A DNA stretch of 64,000 nt from Lumbricus rubellus (lineage: Eukaryota; Annelida; Clitellata; Crassiclitellata; Lumbricidae): the NCBI GenBank assembly GCA_945859605.1, contig CAMAOG010000321.1, forward strand, positions 1 through 64,000. The letters are read 5' to 3'. The first letter of the stretch is position 1; the number at the start of each line of letters is the position of its first letter. The position numbers were made by a program, and so were the translations under genes. Below, piece after piece: positions 32,542 to 45,019 of the stretch. The notes beneath the pieces are model-generated. The model ran no database searches and was not told the DNA's origin. It worked only from the letters and a program-made list of their open reading frames with translations.

Positions 32542-32927
32542 GTTGCTCTTGCTCCTCGCTCTTGCTCCTCCCCTCGGCGAGAGCGGGTGCAAGAGCAACT
32601 TGCTCTTGCTCCTCGCTCTTGCTCCTCCCCTCGGCGAGAGCGGGTGCAAGAGCAACTTGCTCTTGCTCCTCGCTCTTGCTCCTCCCCTCGGCGAGAGCGG
32701 GTGCAAGAGCAACTTGCTCTTGCTCCTCGCTCTTGCTCCTCCCCTCGGCGAGAGCGGGTGCAAGAGCAACTTGCTCTTGCTCCTCGCTCTTGCTCCTCCC
32801 CTCGGCGAGAGCGGGTGCAAGAGCAACTTGCTCTTGCTCCTCGCTCTTGCTCCTCCCCTCGGCGAGAGCGGGTGCAAGAGCAACTTGCTCTTGCTCCTCG
32901 CTCTTGCTCCTCCCCTCGGCGAGAGCG
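32542..32927. repeat. 57-bp minisatellite array, 6 full + 44-bp partial
   Basis: Length 386. Ends GAGAGCG. Confidence 0.97.
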
Positions 32928-35569
32928 CCTTGTCCTTGTCCTTGTCCTTGTCCTTGTCCTTGTCCTTGTCCTTGTCCTTGTCCTTGTCCTTGTCCTTGTC
33001 CTTGTCCTTGTCCTTGTCCTTGTCCTTGTCCTTGTCCTTGTCCTTGTCCTTGTCCTTGTCCTTGTCCTTGTCCTTGTCCTTGTCCTTGTCCTTGTCCTTG
33101 TCCTTGTCCTTGTCCTTGTCCTTGTCCTTGTCCTTGTCCTTGTCCTTGTCCTTGTCCTTGTCCTTGTCCTTGTCCTTGTCCTTGTCCTTGTCCTTGTCCT
33201 TGTCCTTGTCCTTGTCCTTGTCCTTGTCCTTGTCCTTGTCCTTGTCCTTGTCCTTGTCCTTGTCCTTGTCCTTGTCCTTGTCCTTGTCCTTGTCCTTGTC
33301 CTTGTCCTTGTCCTTGTCCTTGTCCTTGTCCTTGTCCTTGTCCTTGTCCTTGTCCTTGTCCTTGTCCTTGTCCTTGTCCTTGTCCTTGTCCTTGTCCTTG
33401 TCCTTGTCCTTGTCCTTGTCCTTGTCCTTGTCCTTGTCCTTGTCCTTGTCCTTGTCCTTGTCCTTGTCCTTGTCCTTGTCCTTGTCCTTGTCCTTGTCCT
33501 TGTCCTTGTCCTTGTCCTTGTCCTTGTCCTTGTCCTTGTCCTTGTCCTTGTCCTTGTCCTTGTCCTTGTCCTTGTCCTTGTCCTTGTCCTTGTCCTTGTC
33601 CTTGTCCTTGTCCTTGTCCTTGTCCTTGTCCTTGTCCTTGTCCTTGTCCTTGTCCTTGTCCTTGTCCTTGTCCTTGTCCTTGTCCTTGTCCTTGTCCTTG
33701 TCCTTGTCCTTGTCCTTGTCCTTGTCCTTGTCCTTGTCCTTGTCCTTGTCCTTGTCCTTGTCCTTGTCCTTGTCCTTGTCCTTGTCCTTGTCCTTGTCCT
33801 TGTCCTTGTCCTTGTCCTTGTCCTTGTCCTTGTCCTTGTCCTTGTCCTTGTCCTTGTCCTTGTCCTTGTCCTTGTCCTTGTCCTTGTCCTTGTCCTTGTC
33901 CTTGTCCTTGTCCTTGTCCTTGTCCTTGTCCTTGTCCTTGTCCTTGTCCTTGTCCTTGTCCTTGTCCTTGTCCTTGTCCTTGTCCTTGTCCTTGTCCTTG
34001 TCCTTGTCCTTGTCCTTGTCCTTGTCCTTGTCCTTGTCCTTGTCCTTGTCCTTGTCCTTGTCCTTGTCCTTGTCCTTGTCCTTGTCCTTGTCCTTGTCCT
34101 TGTCCTTGTCCTTGTCCTTGTCCTTGTCCTTGTCCTTGTCCTTGTCCTTGTCCTTGTCCTTGTCCTTGTCCTTGTCCTTGTCCTTGTCCTTGTCCTTGTC
34201 CTTGTCCTTGTCCTTGTCCTTGTCCTTGTCCTTGTCCTTGTCCTTGTCCTTGTCCTTGTCCTTGTCCTTGTCCTTGTCCTTGTCCTTGTCCTTGTCCTTG
34301 TCCTTGTCCTTGTCCTTGTCCTTGTCCTTGTCCTTGTCCTTGTCCTTGTCCTTGTCCTTGTCCTTGTCCTTGTCCTTGTCCTTGTCCTTGTCCTTGTCCT
34401 TGTCCTTGTCCTTGTCCTTGTCCTTGTCCTTGTCCTTGTCCTTGTCCTTGTCCTTGTCCTTGTCCTTGTCCTTGTCCTTGTCCTTGTCCTTGTCCTTGTC
34501 CTTGTCCTTGTCCTTGTCCTTGTCCTTGTCCTTGTCCTTGTCCTTGTCCTTGTCCTTGTCCTTGTCCTTGTCCTTGTCCTTGTCCTTGTCCTTGTCCTTG
34601 TCCTTGTCCTTGTCCTTGTCCTTGTCCTTGTCCTTGTCCTTGTCCTTGTCCTTGTCCTTGTCCTTGTCCTTGTCCTTGTCCTTGTCCTTGTCCTTGTCCT
34701 TGTCCTTGTCCTTGTCCTTGTCCTTGTCCTTGTCCTTGTCCTTGTCCTTGTCCTTGTCCTTGTCCTTGTCCTTGTCCTTGTCCTTGTCCTTGTCCTTGTC
34801 CTTGTCCTTGTCCTTGTCCTTGTCCTTGTCCTTGTCCTTGTCCTTGTCCTTGTCCTTGTCCTTGTCCTTGTCCTTGTCCTTGTCCTTGTCCTTGTCCTTG
34901 TCCTTGTCCTTGTCCTTGTCCTTGTCCTTGTCCTTGTCCTTGTCCTTGTCCTTGTCCTTGTCCTTGTCCTTGTCCTTGTCCTTGTCCTTGTCCTTGTCCT
35001 TGTCCTTGTCCTTGTCCTTGTCCTTGTCCTTGTCCTTGTCCTTGTCCTTGTCCTTGTCCTTGTCCTTGTCCTTGTCCTTGTCCTTGTCCTTGTCCTTGTC
35101 CTTGTCCTTGTCCTTGTCCTTGTCCTTGTCCTTGTCCTTGTCCTTGTCCTTGTCCTTGTCCTTGTCCTTGTCCTTGTCCTTGTCCTTGTCCTTGTCCTTG
35201 TCCTTGTCCTTGTCCTTGTCCTTGTCCTTGTCCTTGTCCTTGTCCTTGTCCTTGTCCTTGTCCTTGTCCTTGTCCTTGTCCTTGTCCTTGTCCTTGTCCT
35301 TGTCCTTGTCCTTGTCCTTGTCCTTGTCCTTGTCCTTGTCCTTGTCCTTGTCCTTGTCCTTGTCCTTGTCCTTGTCCTTGTCCTTGTCCTTGTCCTTGTC
35401 CTTGTCCTTGTCCTTGTCCTTGTCCTTGTCCTTGTCCTTGTCCTTGTCCTTGTCCTTGTCCTTGTCCTTGTCCTTGTCCTTGTCCTTGTCCTTGTCCTTG
35501 TCCTTGTCCTTGTCCTTGTCCTTGTCCTTGTCCTTGTCCTTGTCCTTGTCCTTGTCCTTGTCCTTGTCC
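32928..35569. repeat. Hexamer TTGTCC array, 440 copies
   Basis: CC plus 440 perfect copies. Confidence 0.98.
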
Positions 35570-36163
35570 TCATTGTCTGCGTGCTTGTCCATTATCCAAT
35601 GTACTACCGTTGTTTCCCCGTTTTTGTGTCCTTAATGATAATATTTATTCGATATTATCGCCTAGTATGGTGACGTGGCGCCGCCTAGCGACTACAAAAG
35701 AAGCTTTGTGTCAGTGATAATATCGTTCGCGTACGGTACATTGGCGTTTGGCACACAGGCTCCACATGTAAGATAGTAGTAATCGAATCGAGGCAAAGGA
35801 ACCAGAGGAAAAACACAATAAGCATCTTAGTAACAATATATTTGAAAATTACTGAGCAGACCTATTACCAGCCGAAAAAAACCAGCATCGTTGAAGCTGC
35901 ATTGATAAACAATAAATATTTAAATTTTTGCATTTTTACTTTTTACAATTTTACTTTTGTTTTAATTTTTAACGTTGCTCTTGCTCCTCGCTCTTGCTCC
36001 TCCCCTCGGCGATTTCTAGGATTCTGCGTGTAAAACTTGCTCTTGCTCCTCGCTTAATTTCATTCACCGCCTTCCTTTCATATAATCTTTCAATTTCATT
36101 TTTGATTATTTAAATTTTTGCATTTTTACTTTTTACAATTTTACTTTTGTTTTAATTTTTAAC
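35570..36163. repeat. B-class spacer, short form (594 bp)
   Basis: As 29400-29993, with C to T at 35582 (GCGTGC). Solo 57-mer fragment at 35974-36012. Confidence 0.9.
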
Positions 36164-37290
36164 GTTGCTCTTGCTCCTCGCTCTTGCTCCTCCCCTCGGC
36201 GAGAGCGGGTGCAAGAGCAACTTGCTCTTGCTCCTCGCTCTTGCTCCTCCCCTCGGCGAGAGCGGGTGCAAGAGCAACTTGCTCTTGCTCCTCGCTCTTG
36301 CTCCTCCCCTCGGCGAGAGCGGGTGCAAGAGCAACTTGCTCTTGCTCCTCGCTCTTGCTCCTCCCCTCGGCGAGAGCGGGTGCAAGAGCAACTTGCTCTT
36401 GCTCCTCGCTCTTGCTCCTCCCCTCGGCGAGAGCGGGTGCAAGAGCAACTTGCTCTTGCTCCTCGCTCTTGCTCCTCCCCTCGGCGAGAGCGGGTGCAAG
36501 AGCAACTTGCTCTTGCTCCTCGCTCTTGCTCCTCCCCTCGGCGAGAGCGGGTGCAAGAGCAACTTGCTCTTGCTCCTCGCTCTTGCTCCTCCCCTCGGCG
36601 AGAGCGGGTGCAAGAGCAACTTGCTCTTGCTCCTCGCTCTTGCTCCTCCCCTCGGCGAGAGCGGGTGCAAGAGCAACTTGCTCTTGCTCCTCGCTCTTGC
36701 TCCTCCCCTCGGCGAGAGCGGGTGCAAGAGCAACTTGCTCTTGCTCCTCGCTCTTGCTCCTCCCCTCGGCGAGAGCGGGTGCAAGAGCAACTTGCTCTTG
36801 CTCCTCGCTCTTGCTCCTCCCCTCGGCGAGAGCGGGTGCAAGAGCAACTTGCTCTTGCTCCTCGCTCTTGCTCCTCCCCTCGGCGAGAGCGGGTGCAAGA
36901 GCAACTTGCTCTTGCTCCTCGCTCTTGCTCCTCCCCTCGGCGAGAGCGGGTGCAAGAGCAACTTGCTCTTGCTCCTCGCTCTTGCTCCTCCCCTCGGCGA
37001 GAGCGGGTGCAAGAGCAACTTGCTCTTGCTCCTCGCTCTTGCTCCTCCCCTCGGCGAGAGCGGGTGCAAGAGCAACTTGCTCTTGCTCCTCGCTCTTGCT
37101 CCTCCCCTCGGCGAGAGCGGGTGCAAGAGCAACTTGCTCTTGCTCCTCGCTCTTGCTCCTCCCCTCGGCGAGAGCGGGTGCAAGAGCAACTTGCTCTTGC
37201 TCCTCGCTCTTGCTCCTCCCCTCGGCGAGAGCGGGTGCAAGAGCAACTTGCTCTTGCTCCTCGCTCTTGCTCCTCCCCTCGGCGAGAGCG
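36164..37290. repeat. 57-bp minisatellite array, 19 full + 44-bp partial
   Basis: Length 1127, the largest array in the B-class region. Ends GAGAGCG. Confidence 0.97.
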
Positions 37291-37971
37291 CCTTGTCCTT
37301 GTCCTTGTCCTTGTCCTTGTCCTTGTCCTTGTCCTTGTCCTTGTCCTTGTCCTTGTCCTTGTCCTTGTCCTTGTCCTTGTCCTTGTCCTTGTCCTTGTCC
37401 TTGTCCTTGTCCTTGTCCTTGTCCTTGTCCTTGTCCTTGTCCTTGTCCTTGTCCTTGTCCTTGTCCTTGTCCTTGTCCTTGTCCTTGTCCTTGTCCTTGT
37501 CCTTGTCCTTGTCCTTGTCCTTGTCCTTGTCCTTGTCCTTGTCCTTGTCCTTGTCCTTGTCCTTGTCCTTGTCCTTGTCCTTGTCCTTGTCCTTGTCCTT
37601 GTCCTTGTCCTTGTCCTTGTCCTTGTCCTTGTCCTTGTCCTTGTCCTTGTCCTTGTCCTTGTCCTTGTCCTTGTCCTTGTCCTTGTCCTTGTCCTTGTCC
37701 TTGTCCTTGTCCTTGTCCTTGTCCTTGTCCTTGTCCTTGTCCTTGTCCTTGTCCTTGGCCTTGTCCTTGTCCTTGTCCTTGTCCTTGTCCTTGTCCTTGT
37801 CCTTGTCCTTGTCCTTGTCCTTGTCCTTGTCCTTGTCCCTTGTCCTTGTCCTTGTCCTTGTCCTTGTCCTTGTCCTTGTCCTTGTCCTTGTCCTTGTCCT
37901 TGTCCTTGTCCTTGTTCTTGTCCTTGTCCTTGTCCTTGTCCTTGTCCTTGTCCTTGTCCTTGTCCTTGTCC
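37291..37971. repeat. Hexamer TTGTCC array, 113 copies, three changes
   Basis: T to G at 37758 (TTGGCC), one extra C near 37838 (GTCCCTTG), and C to T at 37916 (TTGTTC). The extra base shifts frame. Highest density of changes of any hexamer array here. Confidence 0.97.
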
Positions 37972-38565
37972 TCATTGTCTGCGCGCTTGTCCATTATCCA
38001 ATGTACTACCGTTGTTTCCCCGTTTTTGTGTCCTTAATGATAATATTTATTCGATATTATCGCCTAGTATGGTGACGTGGCGCCGCCTAGCGACTACAAA
38101 AGAAGCTTTGTGTCAGTGATAATATCGTTCGCGTACGGTACATTGGCGTTTGGCACACAGGCTCCACATGTAAGATAGTAGTAATCGAATCGAGGCAAAG
38201 GAACCAGAGGAAAAACACAATAAGCATCTTAGTAACAATATATTTGAAAATTACTGAGCAGACCTATTACCAGCCGAAAAAAACCAGCATCGTTGAAGCT
38301 GCATTGATAAACAATAAATATTTAAATTTTTGCATTTATACTTTTTACAATTTTACTTTTGTTTTAATTTTTAACGTTGCTCTTGCTCCTCGCTCTTGCT
38401 CCTCCCCTCGGCGATTTCTAGGATTCTGCGTGTAAAACTTGCTCTTGCTCCTCGCTTAATTTCATTCACCGCCTTCCTTTCATATAATCTTTCAATTTCA
38501 TTTTTGATTATTTAAATTTTTGCATTTTTACTTTTTACAATTTTACTTTTGTTTTAATTTTTAAC
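37972..38565. repeat. B-class spacer, short form (594 bp)
   Basis: As 29400-29993. Solo 57-mer fragment at 38376-38414. Confidence 0.9.
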
Positions 38566-39065
38566 GTTGCTCTTGCTCCTCGCTCTTGCTCCTCCCCTCG
38601 GCGAGAGCGGGTGCAAGAGCAACTTGCTCTTGCTCCTCGCTCTTGCTCCTCCCCTCGGCGAGAGCGGGTGCAAGAGCAACTTGCTCTTGCTCCTCGCTCT
38701 TGCTCCTCCCCTCGGCGAGAGCGGGTGCAAGAGCAACTTGCTCTTGCTCCTCGCTCTTGCTCCTCCCCTCGGCGAGAGCGGGTGCAAGAGCAACTTGCTC
38801 TTGCTCCTCGCTCTTGCTCCTCCCCTCGGCGAGAGCGGGTGCAAGAGCAACTTGCTCTTGCTCCTCGCTCTTGCTCCTCCCCTCGGCGAGAGCGGGTGCA
38901 AGAGCAACTTGCTCTTGCTCCTCGCTCTTGCTCCTCCCCTCGGCGAGAGCGGGTGCAAGAGCAACTTGCTCTTGCTCCTCGCTCTTGCTCCTCCCCTCGG
39001 CGAGAGCGGGTGCAAGAGCAACTTGCTCTTGCTCCTCGCTCTTGCTCCTCCCCTCGGCGAGAGCG
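38566..39065. repeat. 57-bp minisatellite array, 8 full + 44-bp partial
   Basis: Length 500. Ends GAGAGCG. Confidence 0.97.
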
Positions 39066-40267
39066 CCTTGTCCTTGTCCTTGTCCTTGTCCTTGTCCTTG
39101 TCCTTGTCCTTGTCCTTGTCCTTGTCCTTGTCCTTGTCCTTGTCCTTGTCCTTGTCCTTGTCCTTGTCCTTGTCCTTGTCCTTGTCCTTGTCCTTGTCCT
39201 TGTCCTTGTCCTTGTCCATGTCCATGTCCTTGTCCTTGTCCTTGTCCTTGTCCTTGTCCTTGTCCTTGTCCTTGTCCTTGTCCTTGTCCTTGTCCTTGTC
39301 CTTGTCCTTGTCCTTGTCCTTGTCCTTGTCCTTGTCCTTGTCCTTGTCCTTGTCCTTGTCCTTGTCCTTGTCCTTGTCCTTGTCCTTGTCCTTGTCCTTG
39401 TCCTTGTCCTTGTCCTTGTCCTTGTCCTTGTCCTTGTCCTTGTCCTTGTCCTTGTCCTTGTCCTTGTCCTTGTCCTTGTCCTTGTCCTTGTCCTTGTCCT
39501 TGTCCTTGTCCTTGTCCTTGTCCTTGTCCTTGTCCTTGTCCTTGTCCTTGTCCTTGTCCTTGTCCTTGTCCTTGTCCTTGTCCTTGTCCTTGTCCTTGTC
39601 CTTGTCCTTGTCCTTGTCCTTGTCCTTGTCCTTGTCCTTGTCCTTGTCCTTGTCCTTGTCCTTGTCCTTGTCCTTGTCCTTGTCCTTGTCCTTGTCCTTG
39701 TCCTTGTCCGTGTCCTTGTCCTTGTCCTTGTCCTTGTCCTTGTCCTTGTCCTTGTCCTTGTCCTTGTCCTTGTCCTTGTCCTTGTCCTTGTCCTTGTCCT
39801 TGTCCTTGTCCTTGTCCTTGTCCTTGTCCTTGTCCTTGTCCTTGTCCTTGTCCTTGTCCTTGTCCTTGTCCTTGTCCTTGTCATTGTCCTTGTCCTTGTC
39901 CTTGTCCTTGTCCTTGTCCTTGTCCTTGTCCTTGTCCTTGTCCTTGTCCTTGTCCTTGTCCTTGTCCTTGTCCTTGTCCTTGTCCTTGTCCTTGTCCTTG
40001 TCCTTGTCCTTGTCCTTGTCCTTGTCCTTGTCCTTGTCCTTGTCCTTGTCCTTGTCCTTGTCCTTGTCCTTGTCCTTGTCCTTGTCCTTGTCCTTGTCCT
40101 TGTCCTTGTCCTTGTCCTTGTCCTTGTCCTTGTCCTTGTCCTTGTCCTTGTCCTTGTCCTTGTCCTTGTCCTTGTCCTTGTCCTTGTCCTTGTCCTTGTC
40201 CTTGTCCTTGTCCTTGTCCTTGTCCTTGTCCTTGTCCTTGTCCTTGTCCTTGTCCTTGTCCTTGTCC
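39066..40267. repeat. Hexamer TTGTCC array, 200 copies, four substitutions
   Basis: T to A at 39218 and again one repeat later at 39224, T to G at 39710, C to A at 39883. The adjacent identical pair suggests a variant copied by a one-unit slippage. Confidence 0.97.
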
Positions 40268-40900
40268 TTTAATTTTTTTCCTTTTACCTGGTTCGATCCT
40301 GGGTCCTCATTGTCTGCGCGCTTGTCCATTATCCAATGTACTACCGTTGTTTCCCCGTTTTTGTGTCCTTAATGATAATATTTATTCGATATTATCGCCT
40401 AGTATGGTGACGTGGCGCCGCCTAGCGACTACAAAAGAAGCTTTGTGTCAGTGATAATATCGTTCGCGTACGGTACATTGGCGTTTGGCACACAGGCTCC
40501 ACATGTAAGATAGTAGTAATCGAATCGAGGCAAAGGAACCAGAGGAAAAACACAATAAGCATCTTAGTAACAATATATTTGAAAATTACTGAGCAGACCT
40601 ATTACCAGCCGAAAAAAACCAGCATCGTTGAAGCTGCATTGATAAACAATAAATATTTAAATTTTTGCATTTATACTTTTTACAATTTTACTTTTGTTTT
40701 AATTTTTAACGTTGCTCTTGCTCCTCGCTCTTGCTCCTCCCCTCGGCGATTTCTAGGATTCTGCGTGTAAAACTTGCTCTTGCTCCTCGCTTAATTTCAT
40801 TCACCGCCTTCCTTTCATATAATCTTTCAATTTCATTTTTGATTATTTAAATTTTTGCATTTTTACTTTTTACAATTTTACTTTTGTTTTAATTTTTAAC
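40268..40900. repeat. B-class spacer, full form (633 bp)
   Basis: Starts TTTAATTTTTTTCC, then the tRNA-like head, then the same content as the 594-bp form. Solo 57-mer fragment at 40711-40749. The extra 39 bp at the left end is what the short form lacks. Confidence 0.9.
40290..40343 (-). mobile_element. tRNA-derived SINE-like head, B form
   Basis: On minus: A-box-like TAGTACATTGG (40333-40343), 33 bases, B-box-like GGATCGAACC (40290-40299). It is followed by a short A-rich tail ending AAATTAAA that merges with (AAGGAC)n. The tail is about 22 bp here against about 70 bp in A-class copies. Confidence 0.7.
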
Positions 40901-41584
40901 GTTGCTCTTGCTCCTCGCTCTTGCTCCTCCCCTCGGCGAGAGCGGGTGCAAGAGCAACTTGCTCTTGCTCCTCGCTCTTGCTCCTCCCCTCGGCGAGAGC
41001 GGGTGCAAGAGCAACTTGCTCTTGCTCCTCGCTCTTGCTCCTCCCCTCGGCGAGAGCGGGTGCAAGAGCAACTTGCTCTTGCTCCTCGCTCTTGCTCCTC
41101 CCCTCGGCGAGAGCGGGTGCAAGAGCAACTTGCTCTTGCTCCTCGCTCTTGCTCCTCCCCTCGGCGAGAGCGGGTGCAAGAGCAACTTGCTCTTGCTCCT
41201 CGCTCTTGCTCCTCCCCTCGGCGAGAGCGGGTGCAAGAGCAACTTGCTCTTGCTCCTCGCTCTTGCTCCTCCCCTCGGCGAGAGCGGGTGCAAGAGCAAC
41301 TTGCTCTTGCTCCTCGCTCTTGCTCCTCCCCTCGGCGAGAGCGGGTGCAAGAGCAACTTGCTCTTGCTCCTCGCTCTTGCTCCTCCCCTCGGCGAGAGCG
41401 GGTGCAAGAGCAACTTGCTCTTGCTCCTCGCTCTTGCTCCTCCCCTCGGCGAGAGCGGGTGCAAGAGCAACTTGCTCTTGCTCCTCGCTCTTGCTCCTCC
41501 CCTCGGCGAGAGCGGGTGCAAGAGCAACTTGCTCTTGCTCCTCGCTCTTGCTCCTCCCCTCGGCGAGAGCGGGTGCAAGAGCAA
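40901..41584. repeat. 57-bp minisatellite array, exactly 12 full copies
   Basis: Ends on a complete unit (GCAAGAGCAA) and continues CTTGTCC, so the shared CTTG lies on the switch to hexamer. This differs from the 44-bp truncation used elsewhere. Confidence 0.97.
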
Positions 41585-43715
41585 CTTGTCCTTGTCCTTG
41601 TCCTTGTCCTTGTCCTTGTCCTTGTCCTTGTCCTTGTCCTTGTCCTTGTCCTTGTCCTTGTCCTTGTCCTTGTCCTTGTCCTTGTCCTTGTCCTTGTCCT
41701 TGTCCTTGTCCTTGTCCTTGTCCTTGTCCTTGTCCTTGTCCTTGTCCTTGTCCTTGTCCTTGTCCTTGTCCTTGTCCTTGTCCTTGTCCTTGTCCTTGTC
41801 CTTGTCCTTGTCCTTGTCCTTGTCCTTGTCCTTGTCCTTGTCCTTGTCCTTGTCCTTGTCCTTGTCCTTGTCCTTGTCCTTGTCCTTGTCCTTGTCCTTG
41901 TCCTTGTCCTTGTCCTTGTCCTTGTCCTTGTCCTTGTCCTTGTCCTTGTCCTTGTCCTTGTCCTTGTCCTTGTCCTTGTCCTTGTCCTTGTCCTTGTCCT
42001 TGTCCTTGTCCTTGTCCTTGTCCTTGTCCTTGTCCTTGTCCTTGTCCTTGTCCTTGTCCTTGTCCTTGTCCTTGTCCTTGTCCTTGTCCTTGTCCTTGTC
42101 CTTGTCCTTGTCCTTGTCCTTGTCCTTGTCCTTGTCCTTGTCCTTGTCCTTGTCCTTGTCCTTGTCCTTGTCCTTGTCCTTGTCCTTGTCCTTGTCCTTG
42201 TCCTTGTCCTTGTCCTTGTCCTTGTCCTTGTCCTTGTCCTTGTCCTTGTCCTTGTCCTTGTCCTTGTCCTTGTCCTTGTCCTTGTCCTTGTCCTTGTCCT
42301 TGTCCTTGTCCTTGTCCTTGTCCTTGTCCTTGTCCTTGTCCTTGTCCTTGTCCTTGTCCTTGTCCTTGTCCTTGTCCTTGTCCTTGTCCTTGTCCTTGTC
42401 CTTGTCCTTGTCCTTGTCCTTGTCCTTGTCCTTGTCCTTGTCCTTGTCCTTGTCCTTGTCCTTGTCCTTGTCCTTGTCCTTGTCCTTGTCCTTGTCCTTG
42501 TCCTTGTCCTTGTCCTTGTCCTTGTCCTTGTCCTTGTCCTTGTCCTTGTCCTTGTCCTTGTCCTTGTCCTTGTCCTTGTCCTTGTCCTTGTCCTTGTCCT
42601 TGTCCTTGTCCTTGTCCTTGTCCTTGTCCTTGTCCTTGTCCTTGTCCTTGTCCTTGTCCTTGTCCTTGTCCTTGTCCTTGTCCTTGTCCTTGTCCTTGTC
42701 CTTGTCCTTGTCCTTGTCCTTGTCCTTGTCCTTGTCCTTGTCCTTGTCCTTGTCCTTGTCCTTGTCCTTGTCCTTGTCCTTGTCCTTGTCCTTGTCCTTG
42801 TCCTTGTCCTTGTCCTTGTCCTTGTCCTTGTCCTTGTCCTTGTCCTTGTCCTTGTCCTTGTCCTTGTCCTTGTCCTTGTCCTTGTCCTTGTCCTTGTCCT
42901 TGTCCTTGTCCTTGTCCTTGTCCTTGTCCTTGTCCTTGTCCTTGTCCTTGTCCTTGTCCTTGTCCTTGTCCTTGTCCTTGTCCTTGTCCTTGTCCTTGTC
43001 CTTGTCCTTGTCCTTGTCCTTGTCCTTGTCCTTGTCCTTGTCCTTGTCCTTGTCCTTGTCCTTGTCCTTGTCCTTGTCCTTGTCCTTGTCCTTGTCCTTG
43101 TCCTTGTCCTTGTCCTTGTCCTTGTCCTTGTCCTTGTCCTTGTCCTTGTCCTTGTCCTTGTCCTTGTCCTTGTCCTTGTCCTTGTCCTTGTCCTTGTCCT
43201 TGTCCTTGTCCTTGTCCTTGTCCTTGTCCTTGTCCTTGTCCTTGTCCTTGTCCTTGTCCTTGTCCTTGTCCTTGTCCTTGTCCTTGTCCTTGTCCTTGTC
43301 CTTGTCCTTGTCCTTGTCCTTGTCCTTGTCCTTGTCCTTGTCCTTGTCCTTGTCCTTGTCCTTGTCCTTGTCCTTGTCCTTGTCCTTGTCCTTGTCCTTG
43401 TCCTTGTCCTTGTCCTTGTCCTTGTCCTTGTCCTTGTCCTTGTCCTTGTCCTTGTCCTTGTCCTTGTCCTTGTCCTTGTCCTTGTCCTTGTCCTTGTCCT
43501 TGTCCTTGTCCTTGTCCTTGTCCTTGTCCTTGTCCTTGTCCTTGTCCTTGTCCTTGTCCTTGTCCTTGTCCTTGTCCTTGTCCTTGTCCTTGTCCTTGTC
43601 CTTGTCCTTGTCCTTGTCCTTGTCCTTGTCCTTGTCCTTGTCCTTGTCCTTGTCCTTGTCCTTGTCCTTGTCCTTGTCCTTGTCCTTGTCCTTGTCCTTG
43701 TCCTTGTCCTTGTCC
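41585..43715. repeat. Hexamer TTGTCC array, 355 copies
   Basis: C plus 355 perfect copies. Confidence 0.98.
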
Positions 43716-44348
43716 TTTAATTTTTTTCCTTTTACCTGGTTCGATCCTGGGTCCTCATTGTCTGCGCGCTTGTCCATTATCCAATGTACTACCGTTGTTT
43801 CCCCGTTTTTGTGTCCTTAATGATAATATTTATTCGATATTATCGCCTAGTATGGTGACGTGGCGCCGCCTAGCGACTACAAAAGAAGCTTTGTGTCAGT
43901 GATAATATCGTTCGCGTACGGTACATTGGCGTTTGGCACACAGGCTCCACATGTAAGATAGTAGTAATCGAATCGAGGCAAAGGAACCAGAGGAAAAACA
44001 CAATAAGCATCTTAGTAACAATATATTTGAAAATTACTGAGCAGACCTATTACCAGCCGAAAAAAACCAGCATCGTTGAAGCTGCATTGATAAACAATAA
44101 ATATTTAAATTTTTGCATTTATACTTTTTACAATTTTACTTTTGTTTTAATTTTTAACGTTGCTCTTGCTCCTCGCTCTTGCTCCTCCCCTCGGCGATTT
44201 CTAGGATTCTGCGTGTAAAACTTGCTCTTGCTCCTCGCTTAATTTCATTCACCGCCTTCCTTTCATATAATCTTTCAATTTCATTTTTGATTATTTAAAT
44301 TTTTGCATTTTTACTTTTTACAATTTTACTTTTGTTTTAATTTTTAAC
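43716..44348. repeat. B-class spacer, full form (633 bp)
   Basis: As 40268-40900. Solo 57-mer fragment at 44159-44197. Confidence 0.9.
43738..43791 (-). mobile_element. tRNA-derived SINE-like head, B form
   Basis: Same boxes and spacing as 40290-40343. Confidence 0.7.
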
Positions 44349-45019
44349 GTTGCTCTTGCTCCTCGCTCTTGCTCCTCCCCTCGGCGAGAGCGGGTGCAAG
44401 AGCAACTTGCTCTTGCTCCTCGCTCTTGCTCCTCCCCTCGGCGAGAGCGGGTGCAAGAGCAACTTGCTCTTGCTCCTCGCTCTTGCTCCTCCCCTCGGCG
44501 AGAGCGGGTGCAAGAGCAACTTGCTCTTGCTCCTCGCTCTTGCTCCTCCCCTCGGCGAGAGCGGGTGCAAGAGCAACTTGCTCTTGCTCCTCGCTCTTGC
44601 TCCTCCCCTCGGCGAGAGCGGGTGCAAGAGCAACTTGCTCTTGCTCCTCGCTCTTGCTCCTCCCCTCGGCGAGAGCGGGTGCAAGAGCAACTTGCTCTTG
44701 CTCCTCGCTCTTGCTCCTCCCCTCGGCGAGAGCGGGTGCAAGAGCAACTTGCTCTTGCTCCTCGCTCTTGCTCCTCCCCTCGGCGAGAGCGGGTGCAAGA
44801 GCAACTTGCTCTTGCTCCTCGCTCTTGCTCCTCCCCTCGGCGAGAGCGGGTGCAAGAGCAACTTGCTCTTGCTCCTCGCTCTTGCTCCTCCCCTCGGCGA
44901 GAGCGGGTGCAAGAGCAACTTGCTCTTGCTCCTCGCTCTTGCTCCTCCCCTCGGCGAGAGCGGGTGCAAGAGCAACTTGCTCTTGCTCCTCGCTCTTGCT
45001 CCTCCCCTCGGCGAGAGCG
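44349..45019. repeat. 57-bp minisatellite array, 11 full + 44-bp partial
   Basis: Length 671. Ends GAGAGCG, although the neighbours on both sides (40901 and 46981) end on complete units. Confidence 0.97.
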
